A stretch of DNA of 64,000 bases. Origin: an uncultured Lachnospiraceae bacterium (GTDB taxonomy: Bacteria > Bacillota > Clostridia > Lachnospirales > Lachnospiraceae). Location: NCBI GenBank assembly GCA_902781655.1, contig CACZJZ010000003.1, forward strand, positions 124,001-188,000. Reading direction: 5' to 3'. Shown here in pieces: positions 25,990 through 34,253 of the stretch (position 1 is its first letter; the number at the start of each line of letters is the position of its first letter). The notes below the pieces were generated by a model. It was not told the DNA's origin. It worked only from the letters and a program-made list of their open reading frames with translations, and did not search any database. A program made the translations under genes and the position numbers.

Positions 25990-27390
25990 ATGGCGAAAGC
26001 AAAGATACAGGAAGTCGACCGGAGCCTTTACGACTTCAAGGATGATGAGTCCCACGGCTTCTATCGGATGGAAGAGGGGCTGACTGCGGATATCGTCGGG
26101 CAGATTTCCGACGAAAAGCATGACCCCGACTGGATGCGGGAGTGGCGGCTTTACTGCCTCGATCTCTACAATCAGATGAGTGTGCCGGACTGGGGACCTT
26201 CCATAGAGGGACTGGATATGGATCGGATTTCCTCCTATGTCCGGTCAAAATCAGACATGAAGGGCGACTGGAAGGAAGTTCCGGACGAGATCAAGAATAC
26301 CTTTGAAAAGCTGGGCATTCCGCAGGCGGAACGGGAATCGCTCGCCGGCGTCGGCGCACAGTACGACTCGGAGCTGGTGTATCACAACCTGCAGGAGGAT
26401 GTGGCGAAACAGGGCGTGGTCTACACCGGATTTGAGGAGGCAGTCACCGGGGAATATTCCGACATGGTGAAGGAATATTTCATGAAGCTGGTGCCTCCGA
26501 CTGACCACAAGTTTGCGGCGCTGCACGGCGCGGTCTGGAGCGGCGGCTCCTTCGTCTATGTCCCGAAGGGCGTTCACGTCGAGATCCCGCTGCAGTCCTA
26601 CTTTCGTCTGAATGCGAAGGGAGCCGGTCAGTTTGAGCACACGCTGATCATTGTGGACGAGGGAGCGGATCTGCACTTTATCGAGGGCTGCTCGGCGCCG
26701 AAGTGGAACGTGGCCAATCTGCATGCGGGATGTGTGGAACTCTATGTCAAGAAGAACGCGAGGCTGCGCTATTCCACGATCGAGAACTGGTCCAAGAATA
26801 TGTACAATCTGAATACAAAGCGCGCCCTGGTGGAAGAGGGCGGACGCATGGAGTGGGTCTCCGGTTCCTTTGGCTCCCATGTCTCCTACCTGTATCCGAC
26901 CACCATTCTGAAGGGGGATCATTCGCACTGCGAGTTCACCGGCATTACCTTCGCCGGAAAGGGGCAGAATCTGGATACCGGAGCGAAGATGATCCATATC
27001 GGGAAGGATACCTCTTCCTTCATTGACACGAAGTCGATCTCAAAGAGCGGCGGGATCAGCACCTACCGCAGCGCCGTGGTCATCGAAAAGAGCGCGGAGA
27101 ACGCCAAAGCTTCGGTGTCCTGCGCATCGCTGATGCTGGATTCGAAGTCCCGCTCCGATACGATCCCTGCCATGACGGTGAAGACCAATAAGGCGGATGT
27201 CGGGCATGAAGCCAAAATCGGGCGCATCAGCGACGAGGCGGTCTTCTATCTCATGAGCCGCGGCATCTCCGAGTCCGAGGCGCGTGCCATGATTGTTTCC
27301 GGGTTTGCCAATCCGGTCAGCAAGGAACTCCCGCTGGAGTATGCGGCTGAGATGAACAATCTGATCCGCCTTGAGATGGAGAACGGCTGA
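25990..27390 (+). CDS. sufB: Fe-S cluster assembly scaffold SufB
   Basis: A 466-residue scaffold protein that, with SufC and SufD, builds Fe-S clusters. It contains the family landmarks 'WMREWRLYCLDLYNQM', 'VPPTDHKFAALHGAVWSGGSFVYVPKGVHVEIPLQSYFR', 'FIEGCSAPKW', 'KNMYNLNTKRALVEEGGRMEWVSGSFGS' and 'SRSDTIPAM'. The conserved Cys of 'EGCSAP' and the C-terminal Glu/Cys region of the cluster site are present. The length is typical. It lies 33 bp after sufC behind GGAGAA. Confidence 0.96.
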   Translation: MAKAKIQEVDRSLYDFKDDESHGFYRMEEGLTADIVGQISDEKHDPDWMREWRLYCLDLYNQMSVPDWGPSIEGLDMDRISSYVRSKSDMKGDWKEVPDEIKNTFEKLGIPQAERESLAGVGAQYDSELVYHNLQEDVAKQGVVYTGFEEAVTGEYSDMVKEYFMKLVPPTDHKFAALHGAVWSGGSFVYVPKGVHVEIPLQSYFRLNAKGAGQFEHTLIIVDEGADLHFIEGCSAPKWNVANLHAGCVELYVKKNARLRYSTIENWSKNMYNLNTKRALVEEGGRMEWVSGSFGSHVSYLYPTTILKGDHSHCEFTGITFAGKGQNLDTGAKMIHIGKDTSSFIDTKSISKSGGISTYRSAVVIEKSAENAKASVSCASLMLDSKSRSDTIPAMTVKTNKADVGHEAKIGRISDEAVFYLMSRGISESEARAMIVSGFANPVSKELPLEYAAEMNNLIRLEMENG

Positions 27391-27413
27391 GCGCGGCAGA
27401 ATTTCTCCCGCGG

Positions 27414-27448
27414 GTGCCGCAAAGAGTGCGGCACGGGGTATAAATATG
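27414..27448 (+). repeat. Repeated leader hairpin (copy 1) at the sufD start
   Basis: GTGCCGCA-AAGAG-TGCGGCAC (27414-27434) is followed by GGGGTATAAAT and the ATG of sufD. The GGGG after the stem takes the position of the ribosome-binding site. Closely similar sequences precede the yitT and glycerate kinase genes, and the right half precedes pseC. Confidence 0.7.
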
Positions 27449-28588
27449 AATATTACAGTGAACAGACTGCCGGATCTGACATGGAACCGGCTGGGTATGA
27501 ATTATGGCGTCATCCGGGACGCGGATAACCTGCTCCGTCAGGCCGCAGGGATCGATACCACACAGGAGGGTCTGGAGGCTGGCGTGAGCTACCGCCGGAT
27601 CGGCAGGGAGGAGGCGCAGCGGATTCTTGACGCTGCCCCTGCTCAGGTGCCGGAGAAGATAGTGGCAGGTAAACTGCCAATTTATCATGCACAGCGTTTT
27701 GCGACCGGACTCGGCGGGGATTACGATGCATTTGTCGCCGGACTCGGACTCGATACGGAGCTCCTCGAGGTCGCAGCCGGTGAAAGGCCGGAGGCACCGG
27801 TTCTCTGGCATGTCGATTTTTATGACAGCAGCTGCGCGGTGACGCAGCAGATCATTCATGTGGGAAAGAATGCGTCACTCACGCTGATCATGGATTACAG
27901 CTCCGCGCCGGAGGCTTGCGGATTTGCCGGCATTTCCACGAAGGTGATTCTCGAGGACGGCGCGCGGCTTCATCTCTCCAAGGTACAGATGCTGGGAAGA
28001 GGGTATCTTCACACCGACGATCTCGGCGCAAGCCTCGGTGCCGGCGCGGATCTGATTTTTAATCAGCTGGAGCTGGGCGGAGAGGATGTATATGTTGGCG
28101 CGCAGGTGGAGCAGATTGGAGACAAGTCCCGGTTCACCAGCCGGCTCGCCTATCTGACCAGAAAAAAGGGCAGCATCGACATCACATACAATGCGGTTCA
28201 GCGCGGCAGAAAGACGGAGTCCGACATGAGCTTTGACGGAGTTCTGTACGACAGCGCGAAGAAGATCTGGCGCGGTACGATCGATTTCCGGAACGGCTCA
28301 GCGGGTTCAGTCGGACATGAGAACGAAAATGTCCTGATGCTGTCGGAGGACGCGGAAAATAAGTCCATGCCGCTGATTCTCTGCGAGGAGGAAGACGTGG
28401 AGGGACAGCATGGTTCCTCCATCGGACGGCTTGCCGACGATATATTGTTTTATTTTGGCACGCGAGGCATCGATGAACGGGCTGCCGAGGAGATGATGGT
28501 GGATGCCCGGATCGGTACGGTGACAAGAGAGATCCCGGACGCAGGGGTGCGGGAGCGGATCGGCAGCTTCCTTCAGAGGACTGTCTGA
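27446..28588 (+). CDS. sufD: Fe-S cluster assembly protein SufD
   Basis: A 380-residue paralogue of SufB that completes the SufBC2D complex. The C-terminal half has the beta-helix fold of the family, with 'FTSRLAYLTRKKGSIDI', 'DMSFDGVLYDSAKKIWRGTIDFRNGSAGSVGHENENVLML' and 'EEDVEGQHGSSIGRLADDILFYFGTRGI'. The ATG at 27446 is chosen because upstream in-frame sequence is a repeated hairpin rather than coding sequence. The ribosome site is only GGGG. It lies 55 bp after sufB and 44 bp before sufS. Confidence 0.94.
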   Translation: MNITVNRLPDLTWNRLGMNYGVIRDADNLLRQAAGIDTTQEGLEAGVSYRRIGREEAQRILDAAPAQVPEKIVAGKLPIYHAQRFATGLGGDYDAFVAGLGLDTELLEVAAGERPEAPVLWHVDFYDSSCAVTQQIIHVGKNASLTLIMDYSSAPEACGFAGISTKVILEDGARLHLSKVQMLGRGYLHTDDLGASLGAGADLIFNQLELGGEDVYVGAQVEQIGDKSRFTSRLAYLTRKKGSIDITYNAVQRGRKTESDMSFDGVLYDSAKKIWRGTIDFRNGSAGSVGHENENVLMLSEDAENKSMPLILCEEEDVEGQHGSSIGRLADDILFYFGTRGIDERAAEEMMVDARIGTVTREIPDAGVRERIGSFLQRTV

Positions 28589-28632
28589 GGCTGCCATGGC
28601 AGGATAGAGCAGAGACGCGGAGAGAGGATATT

Positions 28633-29838
28633 ATGGCGCGGTTTCAAGAGGATTTCCCGATTTTTCGGGATAATGATGTGATTTACTTTGACAATGCGGC
28701 GACTACGCAGCGACCGGTCCAGGTGATGGACGCGATGCGGGCCTTCAATGACGAGTGCAATGCCAATCCGCTCCGGGGTCTGTATGATTGGAGCGTGCGG
28801 GCGACGGAAGCTTATGAGGATGCCCGCCACACGGTGGCACAGTTTATCGGCGCGGAGCGGGACTGCGAGATCATTTTCACCCGGAACACCACGGAATCCA
28901 TCAATCTGGTGGCATATTCCTGGGGCCTGACGAACCTGAAGGAAGGAGATGAGATCGCAATCACGGTGATGGAGCATCACTCCGACATTCTCCCGTGGCA
29001 GATGGTCTCGAGGCAGACCGGCGCAAAACTGGTCTATCTGGAATGCGGGCAGGACGGCGTGATCCCGAAGGAGGAATACACCGCGAAGATCACGGAGCAT
29101 ACCAGACTGGTGGCGCTCGCGGAGGTCTCCAATGTGCTCGGCATCACCAACCCGGTGCGGGAAATCGCAGATTTTGCACACGACAAGGGCGCGGTGGTGC
29201 TGGTCGACGGCGCGCAGAGCACGCCGCATATGCCGGTAAACGTCAGAGAGCTCGGCGCGGATTTCTTCGCGTTCTCCGGGCACAAGCTGATGGGTCCCAT
29301 GGGAATCGGCGCTCTGTACGGCCGGATCGGACTGCTGAATGAGATGCCACCGTTCCTGACGGGAGGAGAGATGATTGAATCGGTGGATCGCTACAGCGCC
29401 ACCTTCGCGCCGGTTCCGGAGAAGTTTGAAGCCGGCACCGTGAACGCGTCCGGCGCGGTGGGACTGGCGGCTGCCATTGAGTATCTGAAAAAGGTCGGCT
29501 GGGACGATATCATGAACCAGGAGAGGATGCTGACGAGACGCCTGATGGGGGAGCTTGCGGAGCTGCCGGAGGTCACGGTGTATGGGAATCCGGATCCGGA
29601 CCGCCACTGCGGCATTGTCACCTTCAACATCGAGGGAGTTCATCCCCATGACGTCGCGTCGATTCTCGATTCGGAACACATCTGCATCCGTGCGGGACAT
29701 CATTGTGCACAGCCGCTGATGAAGCACCTCGGCGTATCCTCCACGGCGAGAGCGAGCCTGTATTTCTATAACACGGAGGAAGAGGTGGACCGGTTTGTCA
29801 GGGCGGTAGGAAAGGTCCGCGGATGGATGGGCTATTGA
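28633..29838 (+). CDS. sufS: Cysteine desulfurase SufS
   Basis: A 401-residue type II cysteine desulfurase that removes sulfur from L-cysteine and passes it to SufU. It shows 'YFDNAATTQRP', 'VTVMEHHSDILPWQ', the PLP Lys in 'FSGHKLMGPMGIG' (K218) and the catalytic Cys in 'RAGHHCAQPLM' (C358). 'STARASLYFYNTEEEVDRF' closes the active site. GAGAGAGGA precedes the ATG. Its position between sufD and sufU fits the Firmicute SUF pathway. Confidence 0.96.
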   Translation: MARFQEDFPIFRDNDVIYFDNAATTQRPVQVMDAMRAFNDECNANPLRGLYDWSVRATEAYEDARHTVAQFIGAERDCEIIFTRNTTESINLVAYSWGLTNLKEGDEIAITVMEHHSDILPWQMVSRQTGAKLVYLECGQDGVIPKEEYTAKITEHTRLVALAEVSNVLGITNPVREIADFAHDKGAVVLVDGAQSTPHMPVNVRELGADFFAFSGHKLMGPMGIGALYGRIGLLNEMPPFLTGGEMIESVDRYSATFAPVPEKFEAGTVNASGAVGLAAAIEYLKKVGWDDIMNQERMLTRRLMGELAELPEVTVYGNPDPDRHCGIVTFNIEGVHPHDVASILDSEHICIRAGHHCAQPLMKHLGVSSTARASLYFYNTEEEVDRFVRAVGKVRGWMGY

Positions 29839-29890
29839 GCCGGACGCGACGCGGCAGATGGAAAAGTCCGGAGGACTTTATGGAGGCAGT

Positions 29891-30430
29891 ATGGAACTGA
29901 AGTCATTGTACAGAGAGATCGTGAACGAGCATAATCTTCATCCGACGCACAAGAAGGATCTTGCCAGCCCGACGATGGTGCTGGAGGGTGTCAATCCGAG
30001 CTGCGGGGACGATATCAATCTTCAGCTGCAGATTAAGGACGGCGTGATCGAGGATGCCGCGTTCAATGGGAGCGGATGCGCCATCTCGCAGGCCTCTGCG
30101 GATATTATGTGTGATCAGATCATCGGCATGAGCAAGGATCAGGCGCTGCGGCAGGCGCAGAGCTTCATGGGTATGATCAAGGGGACGGCGACAAAGGAAC
30201 AGATTGAATCTCTCGATGAGGCGGCCTCCCTGCAGGACATATCTCATATGCCGGCCCGTGTGAAGTGCGCCGTGCTCGGCTGGAGAACGATGTCGGAGAT
30301 GATCGGAAAACTGAACGAGGAGGGCGTCACGGACGGCAGCGCGTCGGCATCGGGGCAGGATACCTGCGGCGCCTGTGCGACAAACAGCGCTGCGGTTTGC
30401 AAGCCGGGCTGCAGGCAGTGCCCTGTGTGA
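29891..30430 (+). CDS. sufU: SUF sulfur-transfer protein SufU with an extra Cys-rich tail
   Basis: A 179-residue zinc-dependent sulfur acceptor that docks on SufS. The IscU-like fold is clear: 'LYREIVNEHNLHPTHKK', 'NPSCGDDINLQLQI' (Cys and Asp zinc ligands), 'GSGCAISQASADIM' and 'ARVKCAVLGW'. The start at 29891 follows TGGAGG. After residue 150 the protein has a tail absent from standard SufU, ending 'CGACATNSAAVCKPGCRQC' with five Cys in about 20 residues. The tail could bind metal or carry sulfur; this is inference. It is the last gene of the operon. Confidence 0.93.
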   Translation: MELKSLYREIVNEHNLHPTHKKDLASPTMVLEGVNPSCGDDINLQLQIKDGVIEDAAFNGSGCAISQASADIMCDQIIGMSKDQALRQAQSFMGMIKGTATKEQIESLDEAASLQDISHMPARVKCAVLGWRTMSEMIGKLNEEGVTDGSASASGQDTCGACATNSAAVCKPGCRQCPV

Positions 30431-30440
30431 ATCGCGGATT

Positions 30441-30468
30441 TTGACATCGACGCATCCTATGGTATGAT
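30441..30468 (+). promoter_or_regulatory. Predicted promoter of the TetR gene
   Basis: A consensus TTGACA (30441-30446) and TATGAT (30463-30468) are 16 bases apart, starting 10 bp after sufU. It gives the regulator gene its own transcription. Confidence 0.65.
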
Positions 30469-30519
30469 GGACCGTGTCTGGTTCCGCCAGTGCTGGGAAC
30501 GAAATCAGACGGGGGAGAT

Positions 30520-31059
30520 ATGTCGGATTCGAATCTTACTAAAAATGCCCTGGCGGCGTCGATGAAGAAGCTCATGCGGGAGCGGCCCTTCGACAAAATC
30601 AGCGTCTCAGATATCTGCATCGACTGCGGAATCAATCGAAAAAGTTTTTATTACCATTTCCGGGATAAATATGATCTGGTGAACTGGATCTTTTATGTCG
30701 GGTTCATGAGCGAGCTGGATTTGTCCGATTACGCGACAGCCAATGACTTTCTGACGGAGATGTGTTCTTACTTTTATCGGGAGCGCACCTTCTATCGGGC
30801 AGCTCTGCAGATTGAAGGGCAGAATTCATTTCGGGATTACCTGACCGAGACCCTCTGGCCGATCTGCGAGTTTTATCTGAAGGATATGTTCCCGGAGGGG
30901 GATCAGTCCTTTTATATCACATTCATCATTGATGCGCTGCTGCACTCCATTATCCGCTGGCTCTCCGGCGGGTACAAGGAGGAAATGACGGCAGAGCAGT
31001 ATACCAGCAAAATCCGGGAAATTTTCGAAAGTCTGTCGAAGCATCCGGAAAAGCTGTAG
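30520..31059 (+). CDS. TetR-family regulator with TetR_C_8-like domain
   Basis: A 179-residue regulator. Residues 5-55 form a TetR helix-turn-helix: 'LTKNALAASMKKLMRERPFDKISVSDICIDCGINRKSFYYHFRDKYDLV'. The short C-terminal domain with 'FIIDALLHSIIRWLSGGYKEEMTAEQY' resembles the DhaS-like subgroup (TetR_C_8), common in Firmicutes. The ligand and targets are unknown. The ATG at 30520 follows GGGGGAG. It has its own promoter and a strong terminator and is convergent with the next gene. Confidence 0.85.
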   Translation: MSDSNLTKNALAASMKKLMRERPFDKISVSDICIDCGINRKSFYYHFRDKYDLVNWIFYVGFMSELDLSDYATANDFLTEMCSYFYRERTFYRAALQIEGQNSFRDYLTETLWPICEFYLKDMFPEGDQSFYITFIIDALLHSIIRWLSGGYKEEMTAEQYTSKIREIFESLSKHPEKL

Positions 31060-31066
31060 ACATCTG

Positions 31067-31092
31067 ATGCGCCCGGCTTTTGCCGGGCGCAT
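31067..31092. terminator. Bidirectional terminator between convergent genes
   Basis: ATGCGCCCGGC (31067-31077) pairs perfectly with GCCGGGCGCAT (31082-31092) around TTTT, between the TetR gene and the convergent unknown gene. Confidence 0.8.
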
Positions 31093-31103
31093 ATACTTTG
31101 GCT

Positions 31104-32153
31104 TTATTTCTCTGTGATGCCGCTCACATCGATGCACGGCATCACATCCTGCAGGAATTCCGCAAGGCCTTTCTGATCTGTGTATTTCTTTCCGTACGCT
31201 GTGTCCGGACCGAGAACGGAACCGTCCGCGCTTAGTTCCAGAAGATAACCGTGGCCCATAATTTTGCGGGTCAGTGCGGCAGCGTCTCCGTAATAATCGA
31301 TCAATATGCTGGAATATTTCTGTTCCAGACGTTCTTGATAGCAGAATTTTGCGATCTCATCCACTTCTCCGCGTCCGACGGAGTCGTCTGCGATACCGAC
31401 AAAGAAGGTGGACTCAAGGGACAGAGCGCGCTGAATCGCGCCCATGAAGCGCCTTTGGCAATCCTCCAGGCTGGAATACCGGAAGGAAATCGAGTAGAGG
31501 AGCTTCTGGTCCTGAAGGAGCTGCGCGGTGAGTAGCGTCTCCGGATCCTCATCCGGAAGCAGGATCAGCGTGTTGTGCAGCATCTTCAGAACCTGAATCT
31601 GCGCGGCCGTCAGCCGGCCGGTGGGTCGGGCATAGACAAAGGCACACTCGGGGTACTTCTGAAACAGATCCAGCAGTTCGTAGCTGTCGGAAGCAGTTCC
31701 CGTCTCCCGGATGAAATAGAAAAAGATACCAAGTTCGGATCCCTGTCGGATGAGCTGATCGAGAACAGCGATCGTCAGACCGTCTGTGCAGCCTGCGTCA
31801 TAGCGGAGCAGCAGCGTGTCAGGGAGCGCATGGCCTGTCCGAATCTCATCCCGGCGCAGATTCCGCGCGCCGCAGACCCAGGCATTGTACCCGACATTGA
31901 TACCAAACGTCTTGAGAGATTCTTCATTGATATTGGCAAGGGCGTTCTCGATCATCGTGTAGTATTCGCTGTCTTCCTTTTGCAGAACCTCCTGGATGAC
32001 GGAGAAAATGTCGTCCTGAAAACGACTCTTGCTGAACTGCTTGCCAAGATCTGCCAGACGGCGCATGCTCCGCTTCGGATCTTCCCGCATCTCCTTGAAA
32101 CCGTGCTTCACAGCAGTCTCAATCATTGCCCTTCCAATTGTGTGCGTGTTCAA
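31104..32153 (-). CDS. Conserved-looking protein of unknown function
   Basis: A 349-residue cytoplasmic protein I do not recognise. The first 80 residues are helical and charged ('HGFKEMREDPKRSMRRLADLGKQFSKSRFQDDIFSVIQEVL'). The centre contains regularly spaced hydrophobic strands ('LGIFFYFIRETG', 'CAFVYARPTG', 'NTLILLPDED', 'LLYSISFRYSS'), suggesting an alpha/beta barrel. It keeps a few Cys but no CxxxCxxC, so if it derives from a radical SAM barrel it has lost the cluster. No signal peptide or membrane helix is seen. It is monocistronic, convergent with the TetR gene and divergent from the HerA-like gene. Codon use looks native, so I believe it is expressed. Confidence 0.6.
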   Translation of the reverse strand: MNTHTIGRAMIETAVKHGFKEMREDPKRSMRRLADLGKQFSKSRFQDDIFSVIQEVLQKEDSEYYTMIENALANINEESLKTFGINVGYNAWVCGARNLRRDEIRTGHALPDTLLLRYDAGCTDGLTIAVLDQLIRQGSELGIFFYFIRETGTASDSYELLDLFQKYPECAFVYARPTGRLTAAQIQVLKMLHNTLILLPDEDPETLLTAQLLQDQKLLYSISFRYSSLEDCQRRFMGAIQRALSLESTFFVGIADDSVGRGEVDEIAKFCYQERLEQKYSSILIDYYGDAAALTRKIMGHGYLLELSADGSVLGPDTAYGKKYTDQKGLAEFLQDVMPCIDVSGITEK

Positions 32154-32340
32154 TATCCTGCCCTCCCTGGATCCTTACTATCATAAGGGGAAATGATGTC
32201 CGAAAAAAGTAACAAAATGGTGGAAGTGTCCGTCGGGACAATTCGGGGGTGTCCGCTGGCATCTGCGGTATGGTAAACTGGCATTAGTGCAGCAGGGAGC
32301 GCGGCGTGGAAATAGTGCGGAAGTAGAGGAGGGGGATCTG

Positions 32341-33963
32341 ATGGTCAGGAACGGTAGTATTTATCTCGGACGGACGGCAGACGGGCGGGAGGTCAGTTTG
32401 CTTCCTGCGATGGCGAACCGGCATGGCTTGATCGCAGGCGCGACGGGCACCGGGAAAACGGTGACGCTGAAGGTACTGGCGGAATCGTTCAGTGATCTTG
32501 GGGTGCCGGTATTTCTGGCGGATGTGAAGGGGGATCTGGCCGGTATGGTTGACGCCGGAAGAACGTCTGACGACATGGAGCAGCGGATCCGGAAGTTCGG
32601 TCTGGAGGGGACGGATTTTGCCTTTCACGCGTATCCGGCGGTGTTCTGGGACGTCTATGGGAAGCGGGGGCTGCAGCTGCGGACCACGATTTCGGAGATG
32701 GGACCGGTGCTGCTGGCGCGGATTCTTGGACTCAATGAGATTCAGTCGCAGATTCTGACGATTCTGTTCCGCATTGCGGACGAGGAACAGCTGCTGCTGA
32801 TCGACACGAAGGATCTGCGGTCTATGCTGAATTATCTGAATGACCATCGCGAGCAGTACCGCCAGATGTACGGGAATATCGCGCCGGCGTCGATCGCGGC
32901 GATTTTGCGTGCCGTTGCAGCGCTGGAGATGGAGGGCGGAGAACTTTTCTTTGGAGAACCGGCGCTCGACATTCGTGACTTTTTCGCGCTGGGAAGCGAC
33001 GGCAGAGGCGTGATCAATATCCTTGATTCGGGGAGCCTGGTGAATGACCCGGCGCTCTACTCCACGTTTCTGCTGTGGATGCTCTCGGAGCTGTTCGAGA
33101 CACTTCCGGAGGTTGGTGATGCGCAGAAGCCGAAGATGGTTTTCTTTTTCGACGAGGCGCATCTGCTGTTTGACAGCGCACCGAAGGAACTGCTGGACAA
33201 AATTGAGCAGATCGTGCGGCTGATCCGTTCCAAGGGCGTGGGTGTTTTCTTTATCACGCAGAATCCGACAGACGTGCCGGAGGGCGTATCGGCGCAGCTG
33301 AACAACAAAATAGAACATGGGCTGCGGGCTTATACGCCGGCGGAGCAGAAGAAGGTCCGCGCCGCGGCGGAATCGATGCGGGCAAACCTGGATTTTGACA
33401 CAGGGGAGGCGATTCTGAATCTTGGGATCGGAGAGGCTGTGGTGTCGTTTCTTGACGGGCAGGGAATGCCGGGGATCTCGGAGAAGATTGCGGTTCTGCC
33501 CCCGCAGAGCAGGATGGGAGCCATCGAAGATGCGCGGCGGGAGCAGGTTGTGAAGGAGAGTGTCCCCTACAGCAAGTATGCGGTCTCCGCAGATCCGGAT
33601 TCGGCCTACGAGTTCCTGCAGAGACGCGGACTGGAGGAGCAGGCGCGCGCGGAGAAAGAGGCGGCTGATGCTGCGGCGGCAAGAGAGCAGGCCAAAGCCG
33701 AGGCTGCGGCGGCGAAGGAACAGGCCAGGGCGGCTGCAGCGGCGGAAAGAGAAAAGGCAAGAGAGAAGGCCGCGGAGGAGAAAAAGGCGGAAAATGCACG
33801 CAAGCGTGCGGTCAAGTCTATGGCAGGCACGGTATCGGGAACCATAGGCAGAGAGGTCGGAAAGCAGATCGGAGGAAACTTCGGCAAATTCGGAAAGACG
33901 CTCGGCGGAAATATCGGGGCAAGTCTCGGACGTGGAATCCTGAGTACGCTGTTCAAGAACTGA
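32341..33963 (+). CDS. HerA-like / DUF853 family ATPase
   Basis: A 540-residue P-loop ATPase related to the HerA-FtsK helicases (DUF853, COG0433). It has 'LIAGATGTGKTVTLKVLAESF' (Walker A, residues 33-40), 'FLADVKGDLAGM', 'KMVFFFDEAHLLF' (Walker B, D271-E272) and sensor 'GVGVFFITQNPTDVP'. Residues 425-500 are an Ala/Glu/Lys/Arg coiled coil. The end is a Gly-rich amphipathic segment 'GREVGKQIGGNFGKFGKTLG' seen in this family. The ATG at 32341 follows GAGGAGGGGG. The physiological role of DUF853 proteins is unsettled, and no nuclease partner (NurA) is adjacent. Confidence 0.88.
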   Translation: MVRNGSIYLGRTADGREVSLLPAMANRHGLIAGATGTGKTVTLKVLAESFSDLGVPVFLADVKGDLAGMVDAGRTSDDMEQRIRKFGLEGTDFAFHAYPAVFWDVYGKRGLQLRTTISEMGPVLLARILGLNEIQSQILTILFRIADEEQLLLIDTKDLRSMLNYLNDHREQYRQMYGNIAPASIAAILRAVAALEMEGGELFFGEPALDIRDFFALGSDGRGVINILDSGSLVNDPALYSTFLLWMLSELFETLPEVGDAQKPKMVFFFDEAHLLFDSAPKELLDKIEQIVRLIRSKGVGVFFITQNPTDVPEGVSAQLNNKIEHGLRAYTPAEQKKVRAAAESMRANLDFDTGEAILNLGIGEAVVSFLDGQGMPGISEKIAVLPPQSRMGAIEDARREQVVKESVPYSKYAVSADPDSAYEFLQRRGLEEQARAEKEAADAAAAREQAKAEAAAAKEQARAAAAAEREKAREKAAEEKKAENARKRAVKSMAGTVSGTIGREVGKQIGGNFGKFGKTLGGNIGASLGRGILSTLFKN

Positions 33964-34014
33964 ACAAGTTTAGCGTGTACGGTACAATCTTTGTACCGTA
34001 CACGCTAAACTTGT
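33964..34014. repeat. 51-bp near-complete palindrome (24-bp perfect arms)
   Basis: ACAAGTTTAGCGTGTACGGT (plus ACAA) and its exact reverse complement flank TCT. It begins at the base after the HerA-like stop codon. No T run follows on either side, and the sequence is richer in A/T than the window's other hairpins. Confidence 0.9.
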
Positions 34015-34021
34015 CAGGGAC

Positions 34022-34056
34022 AAAAAAAGAAACACCATCCCCGCAGCTTTCGCTGC
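34022..34056 (-). terminator. Possible terminator of tRNA-Lys
   Basis: On the minus strand, after the tRNA, GCAGC-GAAA-GCTGC (34056-34043) is followed about 14 bases later by TTTCTTTTTTT (to 34022). The gap between stem and T run is larger than ideal. Confidence 0.4.
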
Positions 34057-34074
34057 AAAAACAGTGCTCCCACG

Positions 34075-34147
34075 TGCGCCTTCAGGGACTCGAACCCTGG
34101 ACACCCTGATTAAGAGTCAGGTGCTCTACCAGCTGAGCTAAAAGCGC
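34075..34147 (-). tRNA. tRNA-Lys (anticodon CTT)
   Basis: The minus strand folds as a standard 73-nt tRNA: acceptor GCGCTTT/AAGGCGC, D-arm 'AGCTCAGCTGGTAGAGC', anticodon arm 'CCTGACTCTTAATCAGG' with CTT, and T-arm 'CAGGGTTCGAGTCCCTG'. The discriminator base is A, and CCA is not encoded. Confidence 0.96.
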
Positions 34148-34188
34148 ATATTCTGTAAACTTTTCTTTCCTTTCGGAACGCGATTGTT

Positions 34189-34217
34189 ATAATAGCATAC
34201 GGATTTTTGTTTGGCAA
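34189..34217 (-). promoter_or_regulatory. Promoter of tRNA-Lys
   Basis: On the minus strand TTGCCA (34217-34212) and TATTAT (34194-34189) are 17 bases apart, about 42 bp upstream of the tRNA 5' end. Confidence 0.7.
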
Positions 34218-34253
34218 CAATATTTTTCAAAAATTTGGGATGGGCAGTTGAAG

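Noticed and set aside
33964..34014. Reading the 51-bp palindrome as a simple intrinsic terminator of the HerA-like gene
   Set aside because: No T run follows on the + strand and the arms are unusually long and perfect; I list it as a repeat instead.
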